A DNA stretch of 64,000 nt from Phialocephala subalpina (taxonomy: Eukaryota > Ascomycota > Leotiomycetes > Helotiales > Mollisiaceae), in contig FJOG01000022.1 of NCBI GenBank assembly GCA_900073065.1, positions 695,047 to 759,046 on the forward strand, written 5' to 3'. Positions 21,666 through 33,870 of this stretch are shown piece by piece (the first letter of the stretch is position 1; each line of letters starts with the position of its first letter). Made by a program: the position numbers and the translations under genes. The notes under the pieces were generated by a model that was given only the letters and a program-made list of their open reading frames with translations, ran no database searches and was not told where the DNA came from.

Positions 21666-24046
21666 CTAACATATTTGCACCTTCTGAAAATCGGCAATTA
21701 GATCATTGACTTGCCGCATACTAGTCTGGTCGTATTTATCAAGGATCGGAGAAGGGGATCCATTCTGTAGAGCAGTATGGCAGCTTAGACTTGTATCCGA
21801 TGCGATTCTATGATCTTGCTGATTGATTCTCGAGGTTGAGATCCGATCCAGAATGAGACTTGCGAGTGACCAATACTCCGGAGAATAGCGCAAAAATCCA
21901 ACCCTTTTCCACATGTTTTCCAGATTAAGGCAGTCGCCGATGAGAACGTGTGGCGGAGTGTCAGAAAGCTCGCTAGAGTAGATTTCCCAGATTCGTATCC
22001 AGTTACCTAGAGCATTCCGAATTGATACTACTTGGGCCTCTCCGCCAAAGGAGTTCTGATATTGGAAAATCAGAGCGTGAAAAGCTGCACGATATGTCAA
22101 CGATTACTAGATAGACACAAACTCTGAAAATCTTTACCTGATACTATCGCGAACAAATTGAGCGGCCCTAGGCGTGCTAAGTTCCGGTGAGTTTCCTGTA
22201 CGAGGACCTTTTCGCAGGCATCTTCAATAGCTGTGCGGAGAGTAATGCAGCAAGTTGGACCTAAATCTAACATCCAAGACTGAATTTCTTCATAACACTC
22301 ATCTTCTGTGGCCGCTTGGAAGCAAGATTCCGGGAATGCCATGTGCATCTTCATTTCCTTGATAACCATTCGAGGAGGTAAGTTGTTGAATATGGTGAAA
22401 GCATGATCAAGTAAAAATATCCACAAGAATGTCCTACAGAGAAAATCAGAGGCTGAGAAAACAAATTGAGTACCGAGTCTTACCTAATGAGTTCTTCTCT
22501 GGCCACAAACTCACCCCAATTGAATTCCTGTTTGCTTTGTTGATTATAGTTGACGTGCTTCGCACTACCTATACTGATATCCCTAGCAGCCTGTTCAATG
22601 ATGTAAATTAGACTTCCAAACGGAAGGCTGTAGACTACTTACAGAAACAACATTGCTGTAGCGATATCGTCGCATACGAAGTTTGCTGGCATCAGTGCCT
22701 TCCCAATTCTGGTAGACAACAACCATATAAGCAGCTTGAAGAGCTTCTATCTTTCGCCGATTGGATGGAGGATTGAATGGAGCAGTATTAGTGGAGAGCG
22801 TGTCGCTGCAGAAGTCATCATCGATGAAGACCATCTCTTCTACACAATTGAACCAAGTCTTCGCGTTTTCGTTATCTGTAGGGTCGGGTGAAACGCAAGC
22901 CCCTGCGACCGTGAGATAGGAACCAACAGAGAAGGAGCAACACTTACCAATCAGCGCCATCGATGCAAGCAGGATAGACTTACAACCCGCTGGATTGAAC
23001 GTAGGTCGATGCACAAAATTGACATTGGGATGCCAGATCGCCCAATAGAGCTCTAGAAACTTTCGAAGATTCGTTGATGAAAAGAACACAGAACACTTTT
23101 CCTCTAATGCTAGTGACCACGTTATTGTTACGGCGCTGTTTCGTGGCTTCACCGTTGCTACCTCTTTAACAAGAAGGATAATTTCATTCGTCTTCAACGA
23201 GAGAGGGTCGTAGATCCACGAAGATTGTAACAGTGGAATTGTAGCCAGTGGTGTAGCATCTTTTGAATGCCCTGTCCCAGAAGCCAGACGCCCTGGCACC
23301 GATTGCGAAAGGGCCGGTTCACCCTTGGCTAGAGACCGAAGGACTGCTGCTAGAACTTCTTGTCTCTGGATCGAGGATCCACAATCAAAGGAAGAGACAA
23401 ACCCAGTTCGACTTGTGAAGCTATCCAGGAAAGGAAACGAATGATCATGGCTGTTTGTAGATGAAGCGCGGGTTTCTTGGGGCGGTCGAGTTTCTGCCGT
23501 CAGGTTTATGAAGTCCAGCCAATTTGCGCTTGGGTAGTCGGAAAGGTCGAAATCTGGGAGTATGCCAAAGGCACCCGCATCAAAGTGCTCAAGTGTTCTA
23601 TCATCAAAGTTGAGCGAGATCGAACAACTGTTGTCTAAAAACATTGAAGCTTCATTGCCAAAGAAAGACTCGCTTCCGATCTGGTTGCTTTGCAGAATTG
23701 TGTCGTCTTCGGGCAATACGGTATTCGAAGCAAACGAATAAGAGCATAACAACGACCTCTTCTGGCAATTCTGACAAGGCCGGCCAGAGCTGCAAGCTTT
23801 CTTTTGATGCACGCAGCGATCACATGCTCGTCTTTTGGCAGGAGTTGTAGATGGTCCGTTTGCTTTCCCATCACACGTTCTGAGGTGTCGTTTAAGGGCG
23901 TCAGCCCTTTGGAAAGTCCCACTGCACCTCGTGCATTGGTGTGGACGGTCAGAGGTATGAGAGCTAGTGTGCCGTTGCAAATGCTCTCGTCGTTTGTAGC
24001 ATTTTAGACAGGTGGAGCAGCGATGACGCTGTGAGTCGCTCGACAT
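21666..24046 (-). CDS. Transcription factor with C2H2 fingers and a Zn2Cys6 cluster
   Basis: The exons are 24046-22643, 22590-22484, 22433-22138 and 22084-21666, giving 742 codons (741 residues). A C2H2 finger is at residues 10-30 (C10, C13, H26, H30) and a C2HC-like finger at 38-58. A fungal binuclear zinc cluster follows at 75-101 with CX2CX6CX5CX2CX6C spacing (RACDRCVHQKKACSSGRPC...). The rest is the middle homology region of fungal regulators (for example FLELYWAIWHPNVNFVHRPTF and TFLWIFLLDHAFTIFNNLPPRMV). Combined C2H2 plus Zn2Cys6 proteins are a known fungal class of sequence-specific activators, often next to the metabolic genes they control. Here a P450 and an aryl-alcohol-type dehydrogenase flank it. 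The stop codon abuts a MITE, so the C-terminus may have been trimmed. Confidence 0.88.
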
Positions 24047-24671
24047 GTTTGAGGAGGTGCTGAGCAGATCAACCTCTCATTCTTAGATACGAGGAAGTAG
24101 TTGCTCGGTCTACCAGGTCCGTCCTAAAGTATGACTTAGACGTTGCAACTGTGATTCTTGCATCGAAATTCGCAAGACCTTGAAATCCACATTCAAGGGT
24201 CGTGCGGATGGAAATGAAAATGCGGGGTTGTCACGTGGGTTCGGTTCTAAAGAGGTGGGTTTTAGAATACGGTGGTGATTTTAGTCTCTCTAATTCGTCG
24301 GTCATCCTTTTGCAATTAATTACGTCACCGAAGACCAATCTTTCTCAACGCCTTTTCATTAGTTGGCAGGCACAGGTGTCCTGCAAGATTACCCTTGAAC
24401 ATGCTGAGTGGGAGTCTGAGAGCAGAAGATGGCCATACAGGACGCCTGCTAGTGCTATATTTGCTCCCTACCCAATAGGGGGGCATTTATCTAGGCTATC
24501 TGTACATGAATTGTGATACAATAAGGGATGGTGGGAGGGTGAGTCGTTTAAGAAGTGCTAGAAGCGCTCAAAAGGATGAAGAATATCGATGGGGGAGACT
24601 TAGATTATATGTGCACCTTGAATTAGACCCCTGCCATAGAATTTGGTTACATCAAACGCCTGAAATATTCT
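24047..24671. other. Intergenic region, regulator promoter side
   Basis: About 600 bp between the start of the regulator and the stop of the alcohol dehydrogenase, both on the minus strand. It should carry the regulator's promoter and the dehydrogenase's 3' end. No gene or repeat recognised. Confidence 0.35.
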
Positions 24672-26069
24672 TCATTTCCAGACTAACACCGCCTTGACTA
24701 CGCTCCCATCCAAGACCTCTTTTGCAGCTATTTCCATATCCTCTGCTGCGTACTTCTTGATCAAATCCGTGAATGGGAATTTGCCATCGTGCCAGGCAGT
24801 AAGCAGCACCGGGATGAACTCTTGAGGGTAGCAGCTTCCCATGGCGCACCCGACATAAGTTCGGCCAGAGTTGACGGTGTTGAATATATTAGTGGACACT
24901 TCTGCAGTGAGCTAGGATCTTATCAGCAGAGGTAGAAGATGCGAGTAAAGGCCATCTCAGGCTTCCGGAGATGCTCACACTGCCGACACCAACTGTCACT
25001 ACTACGCCTTTCTTGGCCGCAGACTCAAGAAGCGTTCCCACGATTTCAGGACGTCCTGTTGTGTCTATAGCGCCATCAACTCCCTTGCCTTCCGTAATGG
25101 CCATGAGCGTGGCCTTGAGATCTGGATGGTCTTTCGAATTCACCACATCTGTTGCCCCGTACTTTTTCGCAAGCCCAAGACGTTCAGAAACAATGTCGAC
25201 TGCAATAACTTTGCTAGGTTTTGACGGGGCAAGTTTTATAGCCATCAGTGCAGCCAGTCCTACAGCGCCAGCTCCTACAACCAGTACCGTTGAACCTGCA
25301 GTTGGCTTGACTACATTCAGCATTGCTAATTGCTCCGTTAGAATTTCTTTCTATAAAATTTGGGACCTTATCAGGTGAAACACACCTCCAGCTCCAGTCA
25401 TGATACCACAACCCAACGGGGCCAATAAGTCCAGTGGTAGATCTTTATCAACTTTGACTACGCTATTCGCTGCAATAACTGCGTACTTGGCAAAGCAACT
25501 CTGGCCGAAGAAATGTGACGTGATGGCGGTTCCAGATGTTTCTGCATAGGATTTCGATTCGTCGGCTCTCCCAACACCAAAATTATCGCGCTCCCAGTCA
25601 TAGCAGTAGGACGTGTCTTTATTGTTGCAGTACTTGCAATTTCCGCAGCACGTATATGTTAGGAGGACGTGGTCACCTGGAGACGTGGTGCGGACCTTAG
25701 AGCCCGTTTTGACGACGATTGCGGCACCTTATTCAAAATCGTCAGCTACAGAAATTTAATATACTTTTTAATTCAGATAGAATTCTCGTCGAGGATTATT
25801 TGGGGCGAGAAATGGTCAATAATCCAATGACAATGGCCAAAAGAGCGACTTTGACAGCAAAGAATGGCTGGCTCACCTTCGTGACCAAAAACTGCAGGGA
25901 ATAGCCCAGGAATCGTCTTCTCGTTGCGAAAGTTAAGGTCGGTGTGGCACACGCCTGTGGCCTTCATTTCCACAAGCACTTCATCATCTCGAATGTTATC
26001 ATCCACATGTATCTCTTGGTACATGAATGGCGAGCCTGGCTCAGCAACCACTAATGCTTTAGTAATCAT
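24672..26069 (-). CDS. Zinc-dependent alcohol dehydrogenase (aryl-alcohol type)
   Basis: The exons are 26069-25877, 25727-25386, 25325-24981 and 24901-24672, giving 370 codons (369 residues). It belongs to the medium-chain dehydrogenase family. The catalytic zinc ligands are Cys41 in GVCHTD and His63-Glu64 in FGHEG. The structural zinc ligands form the CX2CX2CX7C pattern of CCGNCKYC...SYC. The Rossmann motif is VLVVGAGAVGLAA. The NFGVGRADESKSY and GTAITSHFFGQSCFA blocks and C-terminal KAVLVWK resemble benzyl/aryl-alcohol dehydrogenases, so it probably oxidises aromatic or allylic alcohols with NAD(P). Intron 1 is long for this window (149 nt). The intron 3 donor is GTGTGA, chosen because it keeps frame. 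The next gene downstream on the same strand is the two-zinc-domain regulator. Confidence 0.88.
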
Positions 26070-27092
26070 TATTTAAAACGAAAAGACGAAAAGAATTTGC
26101 TTGAGGTGTGGTGTTCTCGCGGGACTCTACGTTCCTTTTAGATGATCGAATTGTCTCGTCCCATCGCCGGAGCTGTTAATTTTTTCCCGTACGATGGACC
26201 GTCGATCGAATTTGGTCGCGATAAATCACCACACTTGCTGCTGCACTTGGTACGGGATACTTTTGGCCATTTAGTGCCGCTTCCCAATCGGAAGGATCAT
26301 CGCGCAGAAGTTGGGGTTAACTCCCCCGGGAATGGATATCGGTAATTCTCCTTCGAACTGAACTGGGCTGGTCGAGTAGTAGGACCTAGGTAAGGGGCGG
26401 GGGACCAATCTGGGGACTTGACCGCGATCCGACGGAACCCCGGATATTGGGCTGAAACCCCAGAGGCTGGTGAGGGTAGGCCAGTGCAGGCGTTAGCGCG
26501 ACAGGGTCTCAATGGCGGTTCGTGGCCCATCATTTGGACTCCTACGTTTTAGTTACCGAGGCCCAGTACTTGCTTCGGTCCGACCGGGGTTGTAGGCCTC
26601 AGCTACTCCCATAGGACCCAACTTCATCATATGGTTACAAAACTCCCAGTCTCCCATCGCCACCCTTGCCATCAACAGAGACAGAACTTCAAGGGAAACA
26701 ATAGCCATCCAACGTGATATCAAGAAATGCTCACCTGTCTCCCTCACCGCTCCAGAGGTACTATTTGGTGTCGTTGTTACCCTACATTATCGGAAGGAGA
26801 AATCGAATGAGAGAAGCGTTTGAACCGACGTCAACGTTGAGATGACAGTTGGGAAAGTCGTAGAAGCTTCGATGAGCATGTCAACGAGAAAGGAGCCGCA
26901 ATTTCATATTCATTTGTTTGGCCATCGGAAAATTTATGTCAGAGTGAGAGCCAATCCTTGTATTCATCTACCACAGCTTTTCCACTCTTACTCAATCGTG
27001 CTACCATCCAAATGCTAAATTATTCTTTGACTCCACATCTTTTCTTCGATTTCCTCTTATAGCTTATCGCACTCATAGGGGGTTAGGAATGT
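26070..27092. other. Gene-free stretch, about 1 kb
   Basis: Between the dehydrogenase start and the 3' end of the T5orf172 gene. The central part (26380-26620) is GC-richer. Short open frames here look like chance. No repeat termini or RNA gene recognised. Confidence 0.35.
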
Positions 27093-29339
27093 TCAAGCGT
27101 TCCCCTCTCTGATCCATTTGTTATATCGATTGATTCGTTCAAAATGATATGACGAGACATCGGGCACATAGCCGCCCCCAAGAACCTTTTCTAGGAGACA
27201 GGTTTCGGTAGAGTCCGGCTTGGGCAGCAAAGTCAACCTCCTGGCCCATTCCTCTTTGATTGTACCATCAGAAGTATAAGCGCGACAAGTGAAATCGCAC
27301 CATAAGTTGACTGAATGAATCGCGACTTCTTCAGTGACATTGAACCATTCTCCATGTTCTGATTGAACTGCTTCGTTGTTATACTCAGGGTGATGGTGAC
27401 CCTCGCAGCTTAGCTTGGCTCGGAAATTCTGCAACTCCAAATGAACAAGCTTTGTGACTCGCTCGGGAAACGTAGTACGTATGGCTACCGCGTTGACTTG
27501 ATCGAAACCTTGGAGCTGGCATCCGGTTTGAATTTGCTGTTTGCGTACATTGATATCTGTAGCTTTCCCAATCTTGCATAGCTTTCTGTGGGGCGAATTG
27601 AAGATATAAACATAGCCTCCTCGTAAATCTGGCGAGTTCATCTCTTTGATTAATTCCTTGTCAATGATGTCTTGAGAACGAATCCGATTTGTCTGCTGGA
27701 TGGCTCCCTGGGATGAGGGTGGAATTGTAGGTGTCTTCGGCCGGGAATCTTGAGCTACAGCGTTTTGTTCCTGTGGAATCGCTTCTTTGATGACTTCTTT
27801 AGATGCCGAAGAGGCAATGGTTTCTGGCCGAGGGCTCTCGTCCATCGGTCGCACATTAATGAACACCGGCGCTGCCACTGACTCAGGCTGGCGCTTGGTT
27901 CTCAAATACTCGGCTGGATGATCTCGAGGGTGTTAGCATTTTGTGATGTAATTGTATCTTTGAAGCTCACCAGACGAAGACGCACGCTCAAGAAAATCCT
28001 CGCAACTTAGCATGGTTCCAACCTCGGGTTTGAGCGATCGGTTGGATAATGAGAATTCAAAACTTTGCGTTGGTGAATCCAGTGGTATCTTTGCTAGAGG
28101 CGTTGGAGAGTTTCCTCTAGCATGCTCAGTGCTTCTGAAATCGTATTTCTCCCCCCGACGTGAAGATAGATTAGAAGTTGATCTCGGTCTATTCAACGAC
28201 GTTGTTCGAAAGGTAACATCATCCCTCTTATCGTTCGAGAAAAATTGAACAGACATCCAGAAATCGGCGTTGAACTTCGACATTGCTTCTTCCTTTGACA
28301 ATCGCTGCTCGGAAAAGACGGCCCACTTCTCAGAGTACATTCGTGGTAGGTCTCCAATTGCATGCCCAGGACAGAGAACCAATCTAGGTAGGAGTTCTAC
28401 GTCAAGCTTTGATCCAGATGTAGCGTAAGAGCTTAAAAGCTCTCGAGCCTTAAGCAGTTGCTCTTTATGTATGACTGCCGGGCATCGCCAACCATCCGAA
28501 GTCATGGCGATACATTTGAGATTTTCCTGGTACATGATCTCGAGGGTTGCTACTCCTAATTCAATCGAGGCGTAAGACTCCATGCCTACAAGAACCGAAG
28601 TTTCTGGCAGATTTTGGGCAGCACGATCAGGCTCGGGTTCAGACGGACTCGGTTTTTCATAATCGCTGTTTATCTGCACCTGAGCTGCTCTATTCAGGTT
28701 ATTCAGATAATTCTCGTCTATTGTCAAGTTAGCTGGATGACTATGAGAGTTAAGAATATAAGACCGAAAGCTCAATAAAACTCCCTTCATCAACCTGACT
28801 CTTTTGAAGTTATAGAATAACTTGCCTTTGGTGGAACTGTTAGGTGCAGAAACCGGCCTTCCTTGATTGTCTGGTGTAGATCCGGGGGAAATAGCAATGT
28901 TGGGCAAAGAGCTTTCTTTATTGTCAATTACAATGGCTGATTGGTAGTCGACAACTGTATTCTCGAAGTGGGGATGGTCTTGCTTCGAGCAGTATACTGA
29001 CAACCAGTCGAGAAACAACGCATTGTGATAAACGGTCTTCCCCCAGTGCGTGGAACAGAGCATCAATGGCATCAGTTTAATAGGTGCCTGGATGTCAGTT
29101 AGGTCGAATTGATCCAAATTGGCAAGGAAATTCGACGAGTCGAGCAAAGTAATTTCTTTGCGACATCTCCCAAAAGAATGAAAAGCGGCACAAATGACGA
29201 AGCCAGTCTGTGAAGTCTTCAGGTTCTCGAGCGCTTCATTGAAGGTTATGACCTGTCGTCTCGGACGTGGTTTGTAGCCATTATGCGGAACCTTGAGGGC
29301 AGTTTTGACGCTATTTTTGAAATCCGAGAGGGTCGGCAT
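27093..29339 (-). CDS. T5orf172 (GIY-YIG-like) domain protein
   Basis: The exons are 29339-27971 and 27913-27093, joined by a 57-nt intron with a GCTAAC branch site, giving 730 codons (729 residues). The first 450 residues have two similar cysteine/histidine-containing segments (FVICAAFHSFGRCRKEI... and KCIAMTSDGWRCPAVI...), suggesting an internal duplication of a small domain, followed by a Ser-rich linker. The T5orf172 domain covers about residues 553-680: GGYVYIFNS, KLCKIGKATD, QIQTGCQLQG and HGEWFNVTEE. T5orf172 belongs to the GIY-YIG nuclease-like superfamily and is common in fungi in proteins of unknown role. The GIY-YIG position reads GGYVYIF, so nuclease activity is uncertain. Confidence 0.88.
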
Positions 29340-30793
29340 TGGGGGTGTGCGAGCGAAGATTGGGTATGAAATAATAGATGCGGTTTGACTATATCGAGTC
29401 GAGAATTGGGAACATCAAAACGAATAAAAGAGCATATCGAATGTCGCACAAAGCTAAAGATAAGGGGCCGGAAGATGTCCCCCGGGGCATTACCCAGGTT
29501 GTCCAAAGCCCAATGCATTGCCCCGCTCCTGTTTTGAAAAAATGTTGGATGTTGGTGTTTCTTGATTTTATCCAATTCGAGGAGGGGAGCAGGCGCCCGG
29601 AACTCCGCCGAGAATTGCACCTTCCTCATCGGTTCGGCCGCCCTGATTACAAACGAATATGGAACGAAGATTGAAGGATGAAAGTTGAGCTACCATAAAT
29701 ATCTACCGTAAATACTTCTGAGAATCAGTCAGACGGCCATCTTTCATTGGCGAACTCCAGAACTGGGGGGTACCTATAGCAGCACAGTACTTACGGCGCT
29801 GCGGGTTTACGTAAAGCATCCTGTGCTGCCGAGGCTCAGTCCGGACGCGTGTGCATTTTGGCCCAAGAAAATAGAGAAGAGGGCCGGCCTCACACAGCAA
29901 TCATGCGAGTTTGGCTTGGTCTCTGTACATGGGCAAGGGAGTCAAGGAGGTTGGCATTTTATCTGTAGAGCAATGAATCGAGCGTAATACCTTGCTTGGC
30001 CAACTCTACCACCATGACACGAAAGACTATTCACGTCCCGATGGTCGCCCGTTTCCCAAAAATCTTCCACCTGACTTGCAATCTGCATACCGAAAAACTT
30101 GCCGATTAAGTGACGCATGTTCCCGAGAAACCCAGTTGCGAACACGAAATCACATGCTCTTGAACCCACTAATAGATCAAGGCTCATCATTACACATCTA
30201 TACTGAAGTACTGTTGAACGACCGCGAAAGCTTTGTAGACAGTACTTACCAGATTCCCCGCCCGATTTTGAGAGGCGTATATTTTAGTCACGTGTACGTG
30301 AGAAGAGTACTCTCTGCTGAAAGGTGCAGCAAGGCTCCACGCTCTGAACGACCATGTTAAATATCATCATCAAGAATAGTGTCTCTAAGTGAGTTTGAGA
30401 AATAACGTTCGTTGCTTTAGGCTTGATTTGTGATTTCTATGATCTGGGAAGGATTCGAGAAAGGGGTTCGCTAAAGCGAACGATCATTCTCCTGGAAGTA
30501 ATTCCTTGATAGAAGGGGACGGGAGTTCTTGAAGATTAAATCAGTCCGAGGTATGAGGAATGCGAAACAGCTAGAGGAAGAATGTATGTTGAAATCATTG
30601 ATATGCCGACGTTGCCAGTGCTCCAGCAATTCGCCAATACATACAGTTAAAATATTCTGCGAAAGCTCGTGCTACAATCCATTGCCCCCAGAAACACTCT
30701 TAGCCAGCAAAATTACCTTATAAGCTCGAAGCGCTAAGCTCCTCTGAGAGATCTGGCAACGGGCCTTTTCTAGCACCACTGGAGAAGCAATTT
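29340..30793. other. Gene-free stretch, about 1.4 kb
   Basis: Contains several short open frames (for example 29942-30190 minus and 29992-30360 plus) with no recognisable motifs. It includes the T5orf172 promoter side and the 3' flank of the 2EXR gene. No repeats with clear ends. Confidence 0.35.
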
Positions 30794-32299
30794 TCATCCG
30801 CTAGAGCTCTCCCATTGCCCGTTATACATACCGTAGATGTAAAGCCAGTCTCCATCACGGATCCCATCAATTTCAAGCACTCGAGTACTTGGGTCCAAGT
30901 CTTTGTCTTGGAAACAGCCCTTTGCAGGTGCTTCTGATGGTCGTAGGAACTGCATACTCTGATGTACCGTAATCAAGTCCTGCACGGTAGTCTCTGGATG
31001 TGCTATCACCCGCTTCATCGTACTATTCCCAATAATGAGCCGCAGTCGCTTCTGCTTCGCTCCGAACCATTCCTCGGCTGATCTGAACTCCGCTTTGTGT
31101 GCCCTCGTAGTGACGATCATTCTGTCGAATTTCAAATGCCTCAGATGAGGATATTTTCTTGGGACATCAACACCTCTCATCAGCCATTGAGCGAGATTTG
31201 CCTTTTCGAAATCATAGGACCCAATATTGCTGTAATCGACACTCCTTTCCCAGGGCTCGGAGTCTCCGTCATCCTCCGAGCCGTCATCTGATTCGTTATC
31301 AGATTCATCGTCGTCTGAGATGTCGGACTCCGTCCCGTGGTCATCAGGGTCCATCATTGGCAGTGTTTCAATTGCCGTAGTGTTGTCATCTTCTTCCGAA
31401 TTCTCCCCTTGATCCACCTTCTCTCTCTCTTTGTCCTGGTCCTCATTATCGTTACTGCCATTGTCGTCTTCGTCTTCCTGGCTTGCTCGATCTGCGATAG
31501 CGCTGTCCTTGGCAGATTGGACGTCTGCAAGACTCATAAACACTAAATCCGAGCGATCATCTTCGACATCGTACTCTATAACTAAAGTAATCCGTTTGAG
31601 GTTCTTGAACTGGGCCATATCAAGTATCTCGTCGATGATCTCGGCATCTATGAAGGAACCATCTGAGAAACCATAAGGAAGATCACCAAGCGCAAGGTTC
31701 TCAACACGATCCAGGTCCCATGCGTGTTCCCAGTAACTACTCTCTAAGAATTGCCCTAGTTCCGTCCAGCTGATGTAGAATGTATCGACGCGAGCAGAAA
31801 ATACGATCGAGGGACGAGTGCCATGCATCCCAAACGTGCGAGAGTAGCCTTGAGAATTGGCAAGATCACGGGCCTCGTGAGAAGCATTCAGAACACCGAT
31901 GATTGAGGGGCATGATGCCTGAACAGTCCATAGATTCCAGGGACCTTGATTCAGAGAATGTATGCTGGGATTGTCGAGCAGCTGTTTGGCGACATCGGGA
32001 GCATCGAAAAAGTCTTCCCAAAACCCATTTTCAATAGAACAATTGTTCGAAACCCTGGATACCATCCTTTTCGGCTGATATGGCTCCATATTGACGATTC
32101 GCGGCGGCAGCGCGAGTTTCCAGATCATAAGTCGGATCTCGATTGGAAGGTCCTGGAATTTTGGAAATGACTTGGCAGGAATAGCAAAATCGAGGTCCTG
32201 AGTACCGTCTTCGTCGTTGGCAGTAGACATGACTGGCGACATTGCAGTTGAAGGGAAGGCAGGATCTTCAGGTGCCGTGGTCGCGACGTGGCTATCCAT
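30794..32299 (-). CDS. 2EXR domain protein with acidic insert
   Basis: A single exon of 502 codons from ATG 32299. The same frame is open to 32443, but the upstream part looks like 5' leader, and a start at 32299 leaves a short tail before the domain. The 2EXR signature FPKFQDLPIEIRLMIWKLALPPRIV lies about 45 residues in, followed by the second block with ARVDTFYISW and VENLALGDLPYGF. Roughly 80 residues in the middle are Asp/Glu-rich (repeated DDES, EDDGDSEP). 2EXR proteins are a large fungal family of unknown function, often called F-box-like. This is the longest of three members in the window and has no introns. Confidence 0.85.
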   Translation of the reverse strand: MDSHVATTAPEDPAFPSTAMSPVMSTANDEDGTQDLDFAIPAKSFPKFQDLPIEIRLMIWKLALPPRIVNMEPYQPKRMVSRVSNNCSIENGFWEDFFDAPDVAKQLLDNPSIHSLNQGPWNLWTVQASCPSIIGVLNASHEARDLANSQGYSRTFGMHGTRPSIVFSARVDTFYISWTELGQFLESSYWEHAWDLDRVENLALGDLPYGFSDGSFIDAEIIDEILDMAQFKNLKRITLVIEYDVEDDRSDLVFMSLADVQSAKDSAIADRASQEDEDDNGSNDNEDQDKEREKVDQGENSEEDDNTTAIETLPMMDPDDHGTESDISDDDESDNESDDGSEDDGDSEPWERSVDYSNIGSYDFEKANLAQWLMRGVDVPRKYPHLRHLKFDRMIVTTRAHKAEFRSAEEWFGAKQKRLRLIIGNSTMKRVIAHPETTVQDLITVHQSMQFLRPSEAPAKGCFQDKDLDPSTRVLEIDGIRDGDWLYIYGMYNGQWESSSG

Positions 32300-33870
32300 G
32301 AAGGTGACCGGGTTCGAATTGAACACAAACACGCTCCAGTCGAAAAGCTGCCGGAGTGTTACGCGTGCGATTGTTGAAGTAGGATCGCCAGAGTATGACT
32401 CTGGACTTCTGTGTGAACGACGGCTGTAGCTTCGCTTGCACAACTATCGAGAAGGTGATCGATTCGAAGTGTAGATGCCGTACGTAGTTGCGCTTCAACT
32501 GAAGGATTTGCTGAGGTGTTCGAATGTTGGAAAGTTTGTCAGGGTGGTGTTGCGGAAAGATGTTGAAGTGGTGTTTTTTTAAGGGTTTGCGCGGGTTGAA
32601 GGACGTCGCGTTAGCTCGACGCGCCTTCCCGAATGTGGTCGAAGCGAGGTTCCACGTGATCACGTGCGAATGCCTTTTCCTTTCAACTTTGCTGAAAGCT
32701 GCTTCAGCCAATGCAGCGAACAGTACATCGTTTAATATCCTGCATTGAGTGGGCAACTGTTACAGAGAGCGTGCACATATTGAACTCTTTGTGATGTAAA
32801 CGAATGCCAGTGCAGACTGCATCGTGTGTAGCATATGAGATCTTCCGCGACTCAAAGATAAATTCAAAGAAGAAAGCGGCTTGCGCCACTGTTGGGGGAC
32901 ACGGTGATAGGCTTATTCATCAGAGACTAGGCTAGCTAGCCCTTAAGGCTCGTTGTAGATTAGATTAGAATGCATCTTCTTTACACTCTGATATGGTCAC
33001 CCTACAGCCACTCCGTTGGAAAATAGCAGTGACAGGTTTTCAGTATCACACTTTGGCGCTCCATATTCACTCACACTCGAACAGCCAGGTAGCAGAGTAA
33101 ATTTATAAGAAGCCAGACTAAAAGAGATCTAATCTACGCAAACTCTTCTAGGTTCTATGGATCACTCAGTCATCTCAATCCACTTTCCCCTCCTAAATTC
33201 CTATATCTAGCCCTCACCTCCTCCGGAAGATCCTCAGCCCTAAGACTCGAGTCTCAGTTTTTGAAGCATCAGCCCCTGGTTCTCTCAATCTCCCACTTCA
33301 CCTCCTTATCCTGCCACCTCACATCCGAGACGTTAGCACTCCTCAAATTGGTAATCCTAAAATCACTTGAGCAGATCGTTTCATCAAGTTGCTTGAGTAG
33401 AAAGACATTCAAGAGTCTAAAGATGTTCTCGTCTGAGGAGAAGCTCCTGCTCCCCACCCAAGAAAGAATAACCTTGGCCGACGGGAAAGCCACTGAGCCC
33501 GTGTGGCGAAGACCGCACCCAATCATATCCTCGGGTCCTTGGACCCCAAGAGCTGAAAAATTTTGTTGCACGTCGCGAAAAAGGGCATTTCGACAAGGGC
33601 GCTGATGCTGGGGTGTTTGAACGCCCTTGGCGCCACATTTTTCCCGCTCTCAGGTGAGGGCTTCCTTCATGCAGAAAATCAACAGCAGATGGTGTAAACG
33701 AACTTGAAGGCCAAGAACAAGTATTGAGGAAGGATGGGTGAGAAGGAAGTGGTCCACTTGGAAACATAAATAATGTCGGCAATGATTTTTATATCCTAGA
33801 AACAGGAAATGTTGCGGAAAGCAGTCGGACATTAGTACCATGCATTCTTCATCATCGTCAAAACCCACCA
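32300..33870. other. Intergenic stretch, about 1.6 kb
   Basis: Between the 2EXR start and the stop of NEMF. It holds the 2EXR promoter (GC-normal) and the NEMF 3' flank. The open frame 33261-33605 on the plus strand has no recognisable motif and overlaps others, so I leave it unannotated. Confidence 0.35.

Noticed and set aside
31097..31676. Plus-strand open frames opposite the 2EXR gene at 30794
   Set aside because: Antisense shadows of the Asp/Glu-rich insert, giving Ser/Leu-rich nonsense.
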